From Anaerolineaceae bacterium UBA5211 (GTDB lineage: Bacteria > Chloroflexota > Anaerolineae > Anaerolineales > Anaerolineaceae), in assembly GCA_002412595.1 (NCBI GenBank), contig DHVJ01000030.1, forward strand, positions 82,337 through 146,336: a stretch of 64,000 bases of DNA, written 5' to 3'. The notes below the pieces were generated by a model that ran no database searches, had not been told where the DNA came from, and saw only the letters and a list, made by a program, of their open reading frames with translations. The position numbers and the translations under genes are program-made. Shown in pieces: positions 1 through 8,503 of this stretch (positions are counted from its first letter, which is position 1; each line of letters starts with the position of its first letter).

Positions 1-1312
1 TGTCCACCGCAGTTACGGTGGTGATGGGTACGAACATCTCCTGTTTCCACAGACGGTGCTCCAAGGGTAAATCCACCGCGATGGTCGGGGCGCAGAAATA
101 ACCCTTAGCCATTTCGCCTTCAGTAAGGATCTTGCCGCCGGTCAGGAAACGCGCGCCTGCCTGATTCATCTCGTCAATATAAGCCTGGTATTCCTGGTAG
201 GAATTCTTGTTCACCACCGGGCCCAGGTAATTTTCGCGCAAGGTGGGGTCTCCGATGCCAAACTTTCGGGTCAGTTCCACCATGCGGCTGAGCACCTGTT
301 GATAGACCGGTTTTTCGATAAAGACACGCGAGCAAGCGGAACATTTCTGCCCCTGCAGGCCGAAAGCCGAGCGCACGATGCCCACAGCGGCTTCTTCGAT
401 ATCCGCGTTGCGGCTGACGATGGTGGGGTTCTTGCCGCCCATTTCCAAAATGGTAGGGCGCACATAGGGACCCTGCGCGAAGCTGCGGAAAATGTGCATA
501 CCCACCGCGTAAGAGCCGGTGAACGTAATGCCGTCCACATCGGGATTTTCGATCAACGCCTGACCCAGGCTGCTGCCGGGTCCGGTGACGTAGTTGCACA
601 CACCATCGGGCAATCCGGCATCGCGAAAGCATTCCGCCAACAGACGCGACGTCCAGGGTGTGTCAGATGCCGGTTTGATCACCACGGTGTTTCCAGCTGC
701 CAGGGCCGCGCCGGCAGGTCCGCCTGTCAGGGCAGCGGGGAAGTTGAATGGACTGACAATCAGCCAAACTCCATAAGGTTTCAGCACAGAGTAATTGATG
801 GCTTTAAATCCCTGCAGCGGGTCGTGGCCCATTTCATGGATAAAACCATTATTAGCTGTGATCTGGTCGCAGGCATAGCGGATCAGGTCAGAGGTTTCGG
901 CGGCATCGCCCAGGGCTTCCGTGCGATTCTTGCCCACCTCCAATGAAATCACTGCGCCGATCTTGAAAATACGTTCATCCATCAAAGCGGCCGCCTTGCG
1001 CAGCAGCGCCACGCGTTCCTGCCAGGGACGCGCACTCCAGGCCGGGAAAGCCCGCCGGGCGGCTGCGACGGCGTCGGCAGCCGTCTGGGCGTCGCCATTT
1101 TGGAATTTTCCCAAGACCCAATCGGTGTTGATTGGGCTGCGGTCTTCGAAAGTAGAAGCGGCCTTGCATTCCTGACCATTAATGATCATGCCATATTCTT
1201 TACCCATTTCCGCTTTAACTTGCTCCAAAGCAGCCTCAAAACGCTCATGCAGCTCTTCAGGTGGGTTGAACATAGTAGCATAGGTTAATTTAAAAGATGT
1301 TTCAGATGCCAT
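1..1312 (-). CDS. rocA: L-glutamate gamma-semialdehyde dehydrogenase (1-pyrroline-5-carboxylate dehydrogenase), C-terminus outside window
   Basis: NAD-dependent aldehyde dehydrogenase that would oxidise glutamate gamma-semialdehyde (from proline or ornithine) to glutamate in the cytoplasm. About 437 codons are present and the 3' end runs off the left edge. The reading frame shows the ALDH cofactor motif 'VSPFNFPAALTGGPAGAAL', 'LEMGGKNP' with the general-base Glu, and the P5CDH-type catalytic loop 'GQKCSACSR' with the nucleophilic Cys near residue 324. The second Cys in that loop is typical of the RocA/PruA branch, not of other ALDHs. The ATG at 1312 is preceded by a strong GAGGAGGT site 5 bases upstream. 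No proline dehydrogenase is visible in the window, so the partner may lie to the left. The family call is firm; the exact substrate is inferred from the catalytic loop. Confidence 0.88.
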   Translation of the reverse strand, partial: MASETSFKLTYATMFNPPEELHERFEAALEQVKAEMGKEYGMIINGQECKAASTFEDRSPINTDWVLGKFQNGDAQTAADAVAAARRAFPAWSARPWQERVALLRKAAALMDERIFKIGAVISLEVGKNRTEALGDAAETSDLIRYACDQITANNGFIHEMGHDPLQGFKAINYSVLKPYGVWLIVSPFNFPAALTGGPAGAALAAGNTVVIKPASDTPWTSRLLAECFRDAGLPDGVCNYVTGPGSSLGQALIENPDVDGITFTGSYAVGMHIFRSFAQGPYVRPTILEMGGKNPTIVSRNADIEEAAVGIVRSAFGLQGQKCSACSRVFIEKPVYQQVLSRMVELTRKFGIGDPTLRENYLGPVVNKNSYQEYQAYIDEMNQAGARFLTGGKILTEGEMAKGYFCAPTIAVDLPLEHRLWKQEMFVPITTVTAVD

Positions 1313-1432
1313 AAAAACTACCTCCTCAATGTTCTTGCTTAAAGCATTTTTAGTATATCCGAGCGGAAGACGAACGTCAAAAGATGAATGGCGTAAAAAG
1401 AGCTGTCCTTCCTCGTCCCTTCCCAGGGATAC

Positions 1433-1469
1433 AAAAAACCGCTCACTTTTTTCACAGTGAGCGGTTTTT
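1433..1469 (-). terminator. Intrinsic terminator of the ABC exporter operon
   Basis: A stem of about 14 bp (arms 1433-1447 and 1456-1469, core CCGCTCAC/GTGAGCGG) with a short loop. Read on the minus strand it follows the stop codon at 1487 by about 18 bases and ends in a T run. A-rich and T-rich flanks make it potentially bidirectional. Confidence 0.8.
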
Positions 1470-1486
1470 ATATTTGTTTTTCTGGA

Positions 1487-3412
1487 TTACGTCAGCTCAT
1501 ACTGGCCAGTGCACAGACGATAGTAGCGGCCTTTTTGCTGCAGCAAGTCGTCATGGTCACCGCGCTCGATAATCTCGCCGTGTTCCAGCACAATGATAGC
1601 GTTGGAATTGCGTACGGTGGAGAGGCGATGCGCAATCACAAAGACCGTGCGGTCTTTCATCAACGCATCCATGCCTTTTTCGATCAAACGTTCGGTACGG
1701 GTATCAATTGAGCTGGTAGCTTCGTCCAGAATCAGCACCGGCGGATCAGCTACGGCCGCACGTGTAATGGCCAAAAGTTGCCGCTGACCCTGTGAAAGGT
1801 TAGCGCCATCCGAGGTGATCATGGTGTCATAACCCTGCGGCAGACGCTTGATGAATGAGTGTGCGCTGGCTTGTTTGGCAGCCTGAATACATTCTTCATC
1901 GCTGGCATCCAAACGTCCGTAGCGTATGTTATCCATGACTGTTCCGGTAAAGAGGTGCGTATCCTGCAGCACCATACCCAACGACTTACGCAAATCGTCC
2001 TTGCGGATGCTTTTCACGTTGATGCCGTCGAAAGTGATGGTGCCCTCTTCGATATCATAAAAACGGTTGATCAAGTTCGTAATAGTGGTCTTGCCTGCTC
2101 CGGTGGAACCCACAAAAGCAATCTTTTGACCCGGTTTGGCATAGAGCGACACATGGTTCAGCACCGTTGTACCGGGCTCATAACTGAAGGTGACATCGTT
2201 GAAACGCACATCGCCTTTTAGTTCAACATAATCAAAAGATCCATCCGCTTGCGGCACTTTCCAAGCCCAATGGGTGGGATGAACGCCATTGTGTGCGACT
2301 TCCACAAAACCATCGGTGTTCTTGTTGGCACCCACCAGGGTGACAACGCCGTCATCCACTTCGACCGGTTGATCCATAACTTCAAAGACACGTTCCGCAC
2401 CTGCCAGGGCAGCCAAAATGGTATTCATCTGATTGGAAATCTGCTGAACGGGCATGCCCATCTGGCGGACATATTGGAGGAAAGATGCCAGCGAACCGAC
2501 ATCAAAGCTGCCAGCAACGGTGAGCAAGCCGCCTACCAATGCCACGGCCGCGTAAGAGATGTTATTCAGGTTCATCACCACCGGCATAATCACGGAAGAA
2601 TTGAAGTTGGCCTGTGTAGCCGCTTCGCGATAATCCTCATTGCGCCGGCCAAATTCACGATTCGCTTTATCTTCATAGCCAAAAACCTTGACTATTTTTA
2701 GACCATCTACAATCTCTTCCACATAACCGTTCAGACTGCCAAGATTCTTTTGCTGTTCTTTGAAGTACTTGCCGCTGCGGCTGGTAAAGAATCGCGCGAA
2801 GAAGAACATCAATCCCAGGATAACAGCTGCCACCAGGAACAGAGTGGGGCTAAGAATAATCATCATCACCACTGAGCCAACAAAGGTCAATGCGCTCGAG
2901 ATCAGCTGCACCAGACTTTGTTCAAATGCTGTTTGGACGTTATCAATATCGTTGGTGAAGCGGCTCATTAATTCGCCGTGGGTATGGGTATCGAAATATT
3001 TCAACGGTAATTTTTGCATCTTGGCAAACAAATCGCGGCGCATGGCATTAGTCATCCGCTGAGCAACTTGCAGCATCAGGCGGCTCTGTCCATAAGAAGC
3101 GAAGACGCTCACCAGGTAAATCCCTGCCAATTGCATTAATGCGATTCCCAAGCCGCTGAAATCACCCGGCAAGATGTAATCATTAATCAAAGGTTTGATG
3201 AAATAATTAGCTGCCAGGGAACCGGCCGTGCTCAGCAGCATCAGGATAATCACCACGAATATCTGCAGTTTCTTATCCGCCATATATCCTAACAAACGGC
3301 CAATTGTATTTTTGGTATCTTTGGGCTTTTCAAAGCCATGTACAGGAGCACCAGGTCCATGGCGCGGCCCGGATGATTCCTGCGGTTTAATTTCACGTCT
3401 TTCGTCGCTCAT
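1487..3412 (-). CDS. ABC exporter subunit with canonical ATP site (MdlB/LmrD-like), TMD-NBD half transporter
   Basis: Half-size ABC exporter of 641 residues: cytoplasmic N-terminus, six-helix transmembrane domain (about 40-340), linker, then a nucleotide-binding domain from about 400. Walker A is GSTGAGKTT, signature LSQGQRQ, Walker B VLILDEATSS with the catalytic Glu, and the switch His is present (VIAHRLST), so this is the catalytically complete half. The TMD-NBD linker carries an insertion of about 50 residues, as in several heterodimeric multidrug exporters. The ATG at 3412 overlaps the stop of the upstream gene in an ATGA junction and AAGGAG lies 10 bases before it. The partner subunit is the upstream gene, and a MarR regulator lies upstream of both. 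The transported compound cannot be read from sequence; drug or lipid export is a family-based guess. Confidence 0.9.
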   Translation of the reverse strand: MSDERREIKPQESSGPRHGPGAPVHGFEKPKDTKNTIGRLLGYMADKKLQIFVVIILMLLSTAGSLAANYFIKPLINDYILPGDFSGLGIALMQLAGIYLVSVFASYGQSRLMLQVAQRMTNAMRRDLFAKMQKLPLKYFDTHTHGELMSRFTNDIDNVQTAFEQSLVQLISSALTFVGSVVMMIILSPTLFLVAAVILGLMFFFARFFTSRSGKYFKEQQKNLGSLNGYVEEIVDGLKIVKVFGYEDKANREFGRRNEDYREAATQANFNSSVIMPVVMNLNNISYAAVALVGGLLTVAGSFDVGSLASFLQYVRQMGMPVQQISNQMNTILAALAGAERVFEVMDQPVEVDDGVVTLVGANKNTDGFVEVAHNGVHPTHWAWKVPQADGSFDYVELKGDVRFNDVTFSYEPGTTVLNHVSLYAKPGQKIAFVGSTGAGKTTITNLINRFYDIEEGTITFDGINVKSIRKDDLRKSLGMVLQDTHLFTGTVMDNIRYGRLDASDEECIQAAKQASAHSFIKRLPQGYDTMITSDGANLSQGQRQLLAITRAAVADPPVLILDEATSSIDTRTERLIEKGMDALMKDRTVFVIAHRLSTVRNSNAIIVLEHGEIIERGDHDDLLQQKGRYYRLCTGQYELT

Positions 3413-5205
3413 TGTGCTAAAACTCCTTCCTGCTGGGAAGAATTAATCTCTCGGTAAATTTCATTAGTCTTCAAAAGTTCATCATGCGTCCCAACACCGG
3501 AAATGCCGCCCTCATCCAGGACAATGATTTTGTCTGCCTCTTTGACAGAGCCGATGCGCTGGGCAATGATAAAGATAGTTGTATCAGCCAGATTATGATA
3601 AAAAGCTTCACGAATTCTGGCTTCGGTAGCCGTATCCACAGCACTGGTGCTGTCATCCAGGATCAGGACCTTGGGTTTCTTCAATATTGCCCTGGCAATG
3701 CACAAACGCTGCTTTTGGCCGCCGGATACATTCACGCCGCCCTGTCCCAGCACGGTGTCATAGCCATTCGGAAGCGACATGATGAATTCGTGCGCCTGGG
3801 CATCCTTGCAAGCCGTGATGATCTCTTCTTCAGTGGCCAACTCGTTGCCCCACATAATATTTTCTCGAATCGTGCCGGAGAAAAGTGTGTTTACTTGCAG
3901 GACCACACCAATTTTCTCGCGTAAATCCGCTAAACGGTAATTACGCACATCTGCTCCATCCACCAAGACCGCGCCCTCGGTGGCATCATACAACCTGGGA
4001 ATCAGGTTCACCAGGGAAGATTTCCCGGAAGCAGTGCCGCCTACAATACCCACAATCTCCCCCGGTTGGGCAACAAAGTTGATGTCGCAGAGGACATCGT
4101 CACCACTGCCGGTCAGCAGGTACTTGAAAGAGACGTGCTTGAATTCCACTTTACCCGAAGTAACTTCAGGAAAATTTTCAGCTTTTCCAGTAGTCGTGAC
4201 AGGGGCGTTGTTGCCATCCAGACTGACACTCAAGGCAGCTTCAGGATTATCCACAATATCGATTTGGGTATCCAGTACTTCAATGATGCGTTTTCCGCTG
4301 GCCTCAGCGCGGGCGCTCATAATGATCATCATGGAAATCATCATGACGCTCATTAATATTTGGAAGATATAGCTGATGAAACTGATCAACTCACCTGTAC
4401 CCAAAGTGCCGGCGAATACCATCTTGCCGCCCATCCAGATGATCACGACAGTGGCCGCGTTCAGCACAAACATCATGATCGGCATGTTCAGGATTGCCAG
4501 ATTGATGGCGTGTATTGCCGAATTCGTGAAATCATCATTCGAGTTCTTAAATTTCGCGTTTTCATGATCGGCACGCACAAAAGATTTCACCACGCGAATG
4601 CCGATCAGGTTCTCTTGAATGTTACGATTGATATTATCGATTTTCTCCTGCATCACGGAAAAACGCTTCACAGCCGAGCTAATGATAAACATTACACTCA
4701 CAACCAAGATTGGAATCGCAATTGCCAGCACAATGGATAATTGTGCGTTAATGCGATAAGCCAGGATGAAGGCGATTACCAACATCATCGGGGCGCGCGT
4801 CAAGAGCCGCAAAGCCATCATGAACGTGACCTGTAAGTTGTTGACATCATTGGTCAAGCGCGTCACCAGCGAAGCCGTGCTGAATTTGTCAATATTCGTA
4901 AACGAGAATTGCTGTACTTTTTCAAACAGGGCATTGCGCAGATTAGCCGCAAAACCAACGGCGCCGGTAGTGGAAAATTTCATATTGAGAACACCAAACA
5001 AGATGGCGCCCACAGCCAATAAAATCATAAAACCGCCGGTTTTACTGATAAAGGCCACATCGCCTGCCGGAATGCCGATATCCACAATACGCGCCATTAA
5101 CAAGGGCATACTTAATTCACACAGCACATCCAGCAGTACAAAGACCGGCACAAGGAAAATATATTTTTTATATTGGCCGATATAAGGTGCTAATTTTTTT
5201 ATCAA
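3409..5205 (-). CDS. ABC exporter subunit with degenerate ATP site (MdlA/LmrC-like), TMD-NBD half transporter
   Basis: Half-size ABC exporter of 598 residues with a six-helix TMD and C-terminal NBD. Walker A is GGTASGKSS and signature VSGGQKQR, but Walker B reads VLILDDSTSAVD, with Asp in place of the catalytic Glu, and the switch residue is Gln (IIAQRIGS) instead of His. This is the classic non-hydrolysing half of asymmetric heterodimeric exporters such as TM287/288 or BmrCD, and it matches the canonical sites in the overlapping downstream subunit. The start codon is TTG at 5205, supported by GGAGGT 6 bases upstream; no better ATG is nearby. It is the first gene of the exporter operon, 98 bp downstream of the MarR gene, so all three may be co-transcribed. 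Confidence 0.9.
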   Translation of the reverse strand: MIKKLAPYIGQYKKYIFLVPVFVLLDVLCELSMPLLMARIVDIGIPAGDVAFISKTGGFMILLAVGAILFGVLNMKFSTTGAVGFAANLRNALFEKVQQFSFTNIDKFSTASLVTRLTNDVNNLQVTFMMALRLLTRAPMMLVIAFILAYRINAQLSIVLAIAIPILVVSVMFIISSAVKRFSVMQEKIDNINRNIQENLIGIRVVKSFVRADHENAKFKNSNDDFTNSAIHAINLAILNMPIMMFVLNAATVVIIWMGGKMVFAGTLGTGELISFISYIFQILMSVMMISMMIIMSARAEASGKRIIEVLDTQIDIVDNPEAALSVSLDGNNAPVTTTGKAENFPEVTSGKVEFKHVSFKYLLTGSGDDVLCDINFVAQPGEIVGIVGGTASGKSSLVNLIPRLYDATEGAVLVDGADVRNYRLADLREKIGVVLQVNTLFSGTIRENIMWGNELATEEEIITACKDAQAHEFIMSLPNGYDTVLGQGGVNVSGGQKQRLCIARAILKKPKVLILDDSTSAVDTATEARIREAFYHNLADTTIFIIAQRIGSVKEADKIIVLDEGGISGVGTHDELLKTNEIYREINSSQQEGVLAQ

Positions 5206-5241
5206 AGCCTACCTCCAAACTGTCTTTTTATTTTCAATTCA

Positions 5242-5251
5242 ATAGATCTAT
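5242..5251. promoter_or_regulatory. Palindrome between the MarR gene and the exporter operon, possible operator
   Basis: ATAGATCTAT is a perfect 10-bp palindrome in the 98-bp gap before the exporter start. Position suggests a regulator site or an internal promoter operator, but it differs from the stronger palindrome upstream of the MarR gene, so the assignment is weak. Confidence 0.3.
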
Positions 5252-5303
5252 CTAATATTAGGGAACATTTTAGGAAAGAAATGATAATCCCGTTACAATC
5301 TTT

Positions 5304-5756
5304 TTAATCACCTTTTTCAAGATGGCTTTCCTGTAAATTTTGCAGGATACGATGGAGATAATCGTCTAATTGCTTCAGATCATTTTCCGAGAAATTCAGA
5401 AACGTTTTCTCATCAAGTCTCTTGAACGAAGCGTGAATGCCATCAATGGCAGCCAGACCCTCCGGCAGGATAGCCACCCGGGAAACACGCTCGTCTTTCG
5501 CATCCGATTGACGCTGCACATAGCCTTCTTCCTCCAATCGCTTGATCACTTTAGTGGCAGCCGCTGGAGAAATATTCAAATGCTCGGCTATTTCCGAATG
5601 CGTCAAATCCTGTTGTTCGGAGATGAATAGCAGCATCAAACCCTGACCGCGGTAAATTTTATTTTGTTCCATAAATTGATCAGCTGTTTTTCCACGTAAG
5701 CGGCAAACATGCATCAGCAAATGGCCCAATTGTTCTTTTTTTGATGGTTTAATCAT
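5304..5756 (-). CDS. MarR-family transcriptional regulator
   Basis: Winged-helix regulator of 150 residues, the usual MarR length. The recognition part 'LTHSEIAEHLNISPAAATKVIKRLEEEGYVQR' region (about 50-80) and the wing 'DAKDERVSRVAIL' with the conserved D-x-R of MarR proteins are clear, flanked by dimerisation helices at both ends. ATG at 5756 with AGGTGA just upstream. The gene is upstream of, and in the same orientation as, the two-subunit ABC exporter. MarR proteins next to exporters normally repress themselves and the exporter until a ligand binds, and a palindrome directly upstream of this gene fits that. The ligand is unknown. Confidence 0.9.
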   Translation of the reverse strand: MIKPSKKEQLGHLLMHVCRLRGKTADQFMEQNKIYRGQGLMLLFISEQQDLTHSEIAEHLNISPAAATKVIKRLEEEGYVQRQSDAKDERVSRVAILPEGLAAIDGIHASFKRLDEKTFLNFSENDLKQLDDYLHRILQNLQESHLEKGD

Positions 5757-5767
5757 TTCACCTGTTT

Positions 5768-5788
5768 ATTGTTAACTAGTTAAACAAT
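5768..5788. promoter_or_regulatory. Probable MarR operator
   Basis: TTAACTAGTTAA (5772-5783) is a perfect 12-bp palindrome extended by outer complementary bases (ATTG left, CAAT right, offset by one base). It lies 16 bases upstream of the MarR ATG, where binding would block the promoter or leader. MarR-family operators are commonly AT-rich palindromes of this size. Binding itself is inferred. Confidence 0.6.
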
Positions 5789-5894
5789 TAATACCATAAT
5801 CCGGCATGCGGGAAAAGGGAGTTCGTGTAAATAATGTATTAATAAATCAATCAAAATTCCCTGTCCATTTAGACGGAACAAATAGAAGAACATG

Positions 5895-5900
5895 TATAAT
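5895..5900 (+). promoter_or_regulatory. -10 box for the phosphatase/HAD operon
   Basis: A perfect TATAAT hexamer. Transcription would begin near 5907, downstream of an ATG at 5892, which argues that the following gene starts at the later ATG, 5958. No good -35 hexamer is visible. Confidence 0.45.
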
Positions 5901-5957
5901 TCGGTGGTTCGCCATCCAGGAAGATCGAAAATATCACATGAAAAACACAAAAAACAC

Positions 5958-6599
5958 ATGACAAAACATAACACAACCACAAAAATATATTTAATTCGCC
6001 ACGGAATCACCGATTGGATTGAACAAGGTCGCATACACGGACAATCCGACCGGCCGCTGAGCGCTTTCGGTCTGGAGCAGGCCGAACTGACAGGCAAAGC
6101 CATGCAGGGCTGCCAAGCTGCCCATTTATACACCTCCCCTTTGAAACGTGCGCGGCAAACCGCTGCGCCTATTAGCCGAGCTACCGGTCTGGAACCTGAA
6201 CCGGTGGAAGATTTGCAGGAAATGTATTTCGGCATCATGGAAGGTAAGCGTAATTACTGGTCAACATTGAGAGATAAAGAGACACTATTAAAGCTTTACC
6301 TTCGCTGGCGCAGGTTGATTGGAACTTTCAGCGGTGAAAAACACAGCCAATTCCAAAAACGTGTACAGAAAGCCTGGGTAACTATCCGTGACCAAGCCGA
6401 CGGCCGGCCGGTCATCGTCGTAGCGCACGCGGGTGTGCTGCGGGTCATCCTGCAGTACGAGTTCAGGGGCAGCATCACGGATACCCGCTTTAACCTGGAC
6501 GCATGCAGCATCAGCATTATCGAGATCAGCCCGGAAAGCCCCAGCCAACTCATCCAGATCAATGGCATCGATCACCTCAACGGAAAAGTCCACCCATGA
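5958..6599 (+). CDS. Histidine phosphatase superfamily protein (phosphoglycerate mutase-like), copy 1
   Basis: 213 residues from the chosen ATG. The catalytic motif RHG (residues 14-16, in 'IYLIRHGITDW'), the 'SPLKRARQTA' arginine, a Glu in 'EMYFGIMEGK' and the second histidine in 'VVAHAGVLR' form the complete phosphohistidine-pocket set of this superfamily, so it should be an active small-molecule phosphatase or mutase. The substrate is not identifiable; cobalamin-pathway phosphatase CobC and broad phosphatases share this layout. An earlier in-frame ATG at 5892 would add 22 basic residues with no homology and lies upstream of the likely transcription start, so 5958 is preferred. It overlaps the next gene (HAD hydrolase) by 4 bases (ATGA). 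A paralogue lies at 7264. Confidence 0.85.
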   Translation: MTKHNTTTKIYLIRHGITDWIEQGRIHGQSDRPLSAFGLEQAELTGKAMQGCQAAHLYTSPLKRARQTAAPISRATGLEPEPVEDLQEMYFGIMEGKRNYWSTLRDKETLLKLYLRWRRLIGTFSGEKHSQFQKRVQKAWVTIRDQADGRPVIVVAHAGVLRVILQYEFRGSITDTRFNLDACSISIIEISPESPSQLIQINGIDHLNGKVHP

Positions 6600-7201
6600 C
6601 CATCCGCGCCATTATTTGGGATCTGGAAGGCGTATTGCTGCATACTCCCGATGGAAATGTGCCCACCAGCATCGCACGCCGCTTGAATGTTCCTGCCGAA
6701 AAAGTCTATGAATCTTTCAATAGCGAATTCATGGACCGCGTGGATATAGGCGAATTCACACAGGATGAATTCTGGAACCGCATGTTGGATGTACTTGGCT
6801 TACCGTGCGAAGATAAAAGACACCTGCTGGATTTTATCAATCAGGATTTTTTCATCGATACCGAACTGGTATCCGATATATTGAATTACCACAAGCAATA
6901 CAAAACTGCGCTGTTGTCCAATTTTTCGAACGCACTTCGGCCCATGTTGAATGACCGCTGGCGTATGGACGGCACTTTTGATGAGATTGTGATCTCCAGC
7001 GAGGTGCACATGATCAAACCGCACCCCGAGATCTACCGCTATACCCTGCAAAAACTGGGGTGCGCGGCAGATGAAACAATTTTCATCGACGACCGGAAAA
7101 TCAATATCGACGGCGCCCAGGCAATCGGAATGCATGCCTTTCAGTACACTAACCGGAGCGATATGAACCGCAAGATTCAAGAAATTGTTTCACAGGGCTG
7201 A
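6596..7201 (+). CDS. HAD-superfamily hydrolase (YihX-like), copy 1
   Basis: 201-residue HAD protein with a helical cap inserted after motif I. Motif I is WDLEGVL: the nucleophile Asp9 is present, but the usual second Asp (DxD) is Glu11. Motif II Ser (ALLSNFSN), motif III Lys (MIKPHPEIY) and motif IV 'FIDDRKINIDGA' are intact. The layout resembles YihX-type phosphatases, whose motif I is DLGN, so activity is still plausible. The start at 6596 shares the ATGA junction with the upstream phosphatase gene and is therefore preferred to in-frame ATGs further upstream that would lie inside that gene. Co-translation with the histidine phosphatase suggests one pathway, probably dephosphorylation of a sugar or nucleotide phosphate; that is inference. 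Confidence 0.85.
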   Translation: MTIRAIIWDLEGVLLHTPDGNVPTSIARRLNVPAEKVYESFNSEFMDRVDIGEFTQDEFWNRMLDVLGLPCEDKRHLLDFINQDFFIDTELVSDILNYHKQYKTALLSNFSNALRPMLNDRWRMDGTFDEIVISSEVHMIKPHPEIYRYTLQKLGCAADETIFIDDRKINIDGAQAIGMHAFQYTNRSDMNRKIQEIVSQG

Positions 7202-7263
7202 TGAGTTTTTTTGTAAAATAGTACAATCACTCAACTAACCTGTCGTAAAAAAAGGAACTTTCA

Positions 7264-7902
7264 TTGACCACTTATTACCTGGTTCGTCACGGCACCACTG
7301 CCTGGGTAGATCAAAATTTACTGCACGGTATCACCGATATTCCACTGAATGATAACGGTTTGAGGCAGGCACAATGCACCGCTGAGGCAATGAAGGACAT
7401 TCAGGCCGTCAACCTGTTCTCCAGCCCGCTGTCGCGCGCCATGCAGACCGCAGAGATGATCGGAAAAGCAGTGCAATTAGAGCCGTCTGCGAGCCAGGAT
7501 TTAATCGAGATCAATTTTGGATGGATGGAGGGCAAGGTCATTAACGACGACCTCAACGCCCACAAGCCCAAATACGTTTACCTATTCGAGCATCACCGCA
7601 TGAACCTCATCCGTTTTTTCAGCGGCGATTCCAAGCGCAATTTTCACAAACGTGTCCAGGCAGAATGGCGCCGCATCCTGAAAGGAACCCGTGGGCAGGA
7701 CAGCATCATCGTGGCGCACTCAGGTGTGTTGGATGTAATTCTGACCGATTGTTTTGGTTTGCCAAAAGACAGCCTGCTGCCCTATTACTCCCTGCATCCC
7801 TGCAGTATCACAACCATCAATGTGGATGAACAGGGCAGCCCTCACCTGGTGCGTCTGAACGAACACGCTCATTTGAAGGAATGGTATCCCAACGATGATT
7901 AA
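7264..7902 (+). CDS. Histidine phosphatase superfamily protein (phosphoglycerate mutase-like), copy 2
   Basis: 212 residues, paralogous to the gene at 5958: both share 'RHG-T-W', a conserved 'HG-D-PL' element after it, 'SPL-RA-QTA' and 'VAH-GVL'. The catalytic RHG is at residues 8-10 and the second histidine in 'IVAHSGVLD'. The start codon is TTG at 7264 (7 residues before RHG) with AAAGGAA upstream; no ATG would retain the motif. The end overlaps the following HAD gene by 8 bases. It starts 62 bp after the first HAD gene, so the four genes may form one transcript. Substrate unknown. Confidence 0.85.
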   Translation: MTTYYLVRHGTTAWVDQNLLHGITDIPLNDNGLRQAQCTAEAMKDIQAVNLFSSPLSRAMQTAEMIGKAVQLEPSASQDLIEINFGWMEGKVINDDLNAHKPKYVYLFEHHRMNLIRFFSGDSKRNFHKRVQAEWRRILKGTRGQDSIIVAHSGVLDVILTDCFGLPKDSLLPYYSLHPCSITTINVDEQGSPHLVRLNEHAHLKEWYPNDD

Positions 7903-8497
7903 GGTAATCGTCTGGGACCTGGCAGGTGTGCTGCTGCACACTGTCAAAGGCACTTTTGAATCCCTGCTGGCTGAAAGACTGGACGCGCCCGAAGAAGCCA
8001 TCTATGAGGCCATCCGCAGCGAAGTTAATGACCGTTGGGATTTAGGTGAGATGGAAGACGACGACTACTACACCTGGCTGCTGCAAACGCTGGAACAACC
8101 GTTGGAGAAGAAACCAATCCTGCAGAGATTTGTGCGGGATGATTTTTACATTCACCCGCAAATGCTGGCAGCTATCCGTGATTACCACACGCGCTACACC
8201 AGCGTTCTTTTAACCAACTTCCCTTTCCACTTGCATGAATTTCTGCAAACTGTTTGGAATATCGACGGCACCTTCGACCACGTGATCGCTTCCTGCGATG
8301 TCAAACTGCTTAAGCCCGATCCGCGTATGTACCAACACGCGCTGAATCAAACCGGCTGCCGCGCGGAGGAGGCGGTGTTCATCGATGACCGTGAAATCAA
8401 CATCGAGGGCGCACGCAGCCTCGGCATGCACGGCATCGTGTTCCGCGATCCGCAGCAAACCATCCGCGATCTGAACGCGCTTCTGGCTGAAAAATAA
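7895..8497 (+). CDS. HAD-superfamily hydrolase (YihX-like), copy 2
   Basis: 200-residue HAD protein, paralogue of the gene at 6596 with the same length, cap and motif spacing. Motif I is WDLAGVL: nucleophile Asp8 present, second Asp replaced by Ala10. Motif II is Thr (VLLTNFPF), motif III Lys (LLKPDPRMY) and motif IV 'FIDDREINIEGA'. Loss of the general acid in both copies, to Glu in one and Ala in the other, while every other motif is kept, suggests altered catalysis instead of decay. The ATG lies inside the last codons of the upstream phosphatase gene. The gene ends 7 bp from the convergent glycosyltransferase gene at 8504. Confidence 0.85.
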   Translation: MIKVIVWDLAGVLLHTVKGTFESLLAERLDAPEEAIYEAIRSEVNDRWDLGEMEDDDYYTWLLQTLEQPLEKKPILQRFVRDDFYIHPQMLAAIRDYHTRYTSVLLTNFPFHLHEFLQTVWNIDGTFDHVIASCDVKLLKPDPRMYQHALNQTGCRAEEAVFIDDREINIEGARSLGMHGIVFRDPQQTIRDLNALLAEK

Positions 8498-8503
8498 CCC
8501 TGT

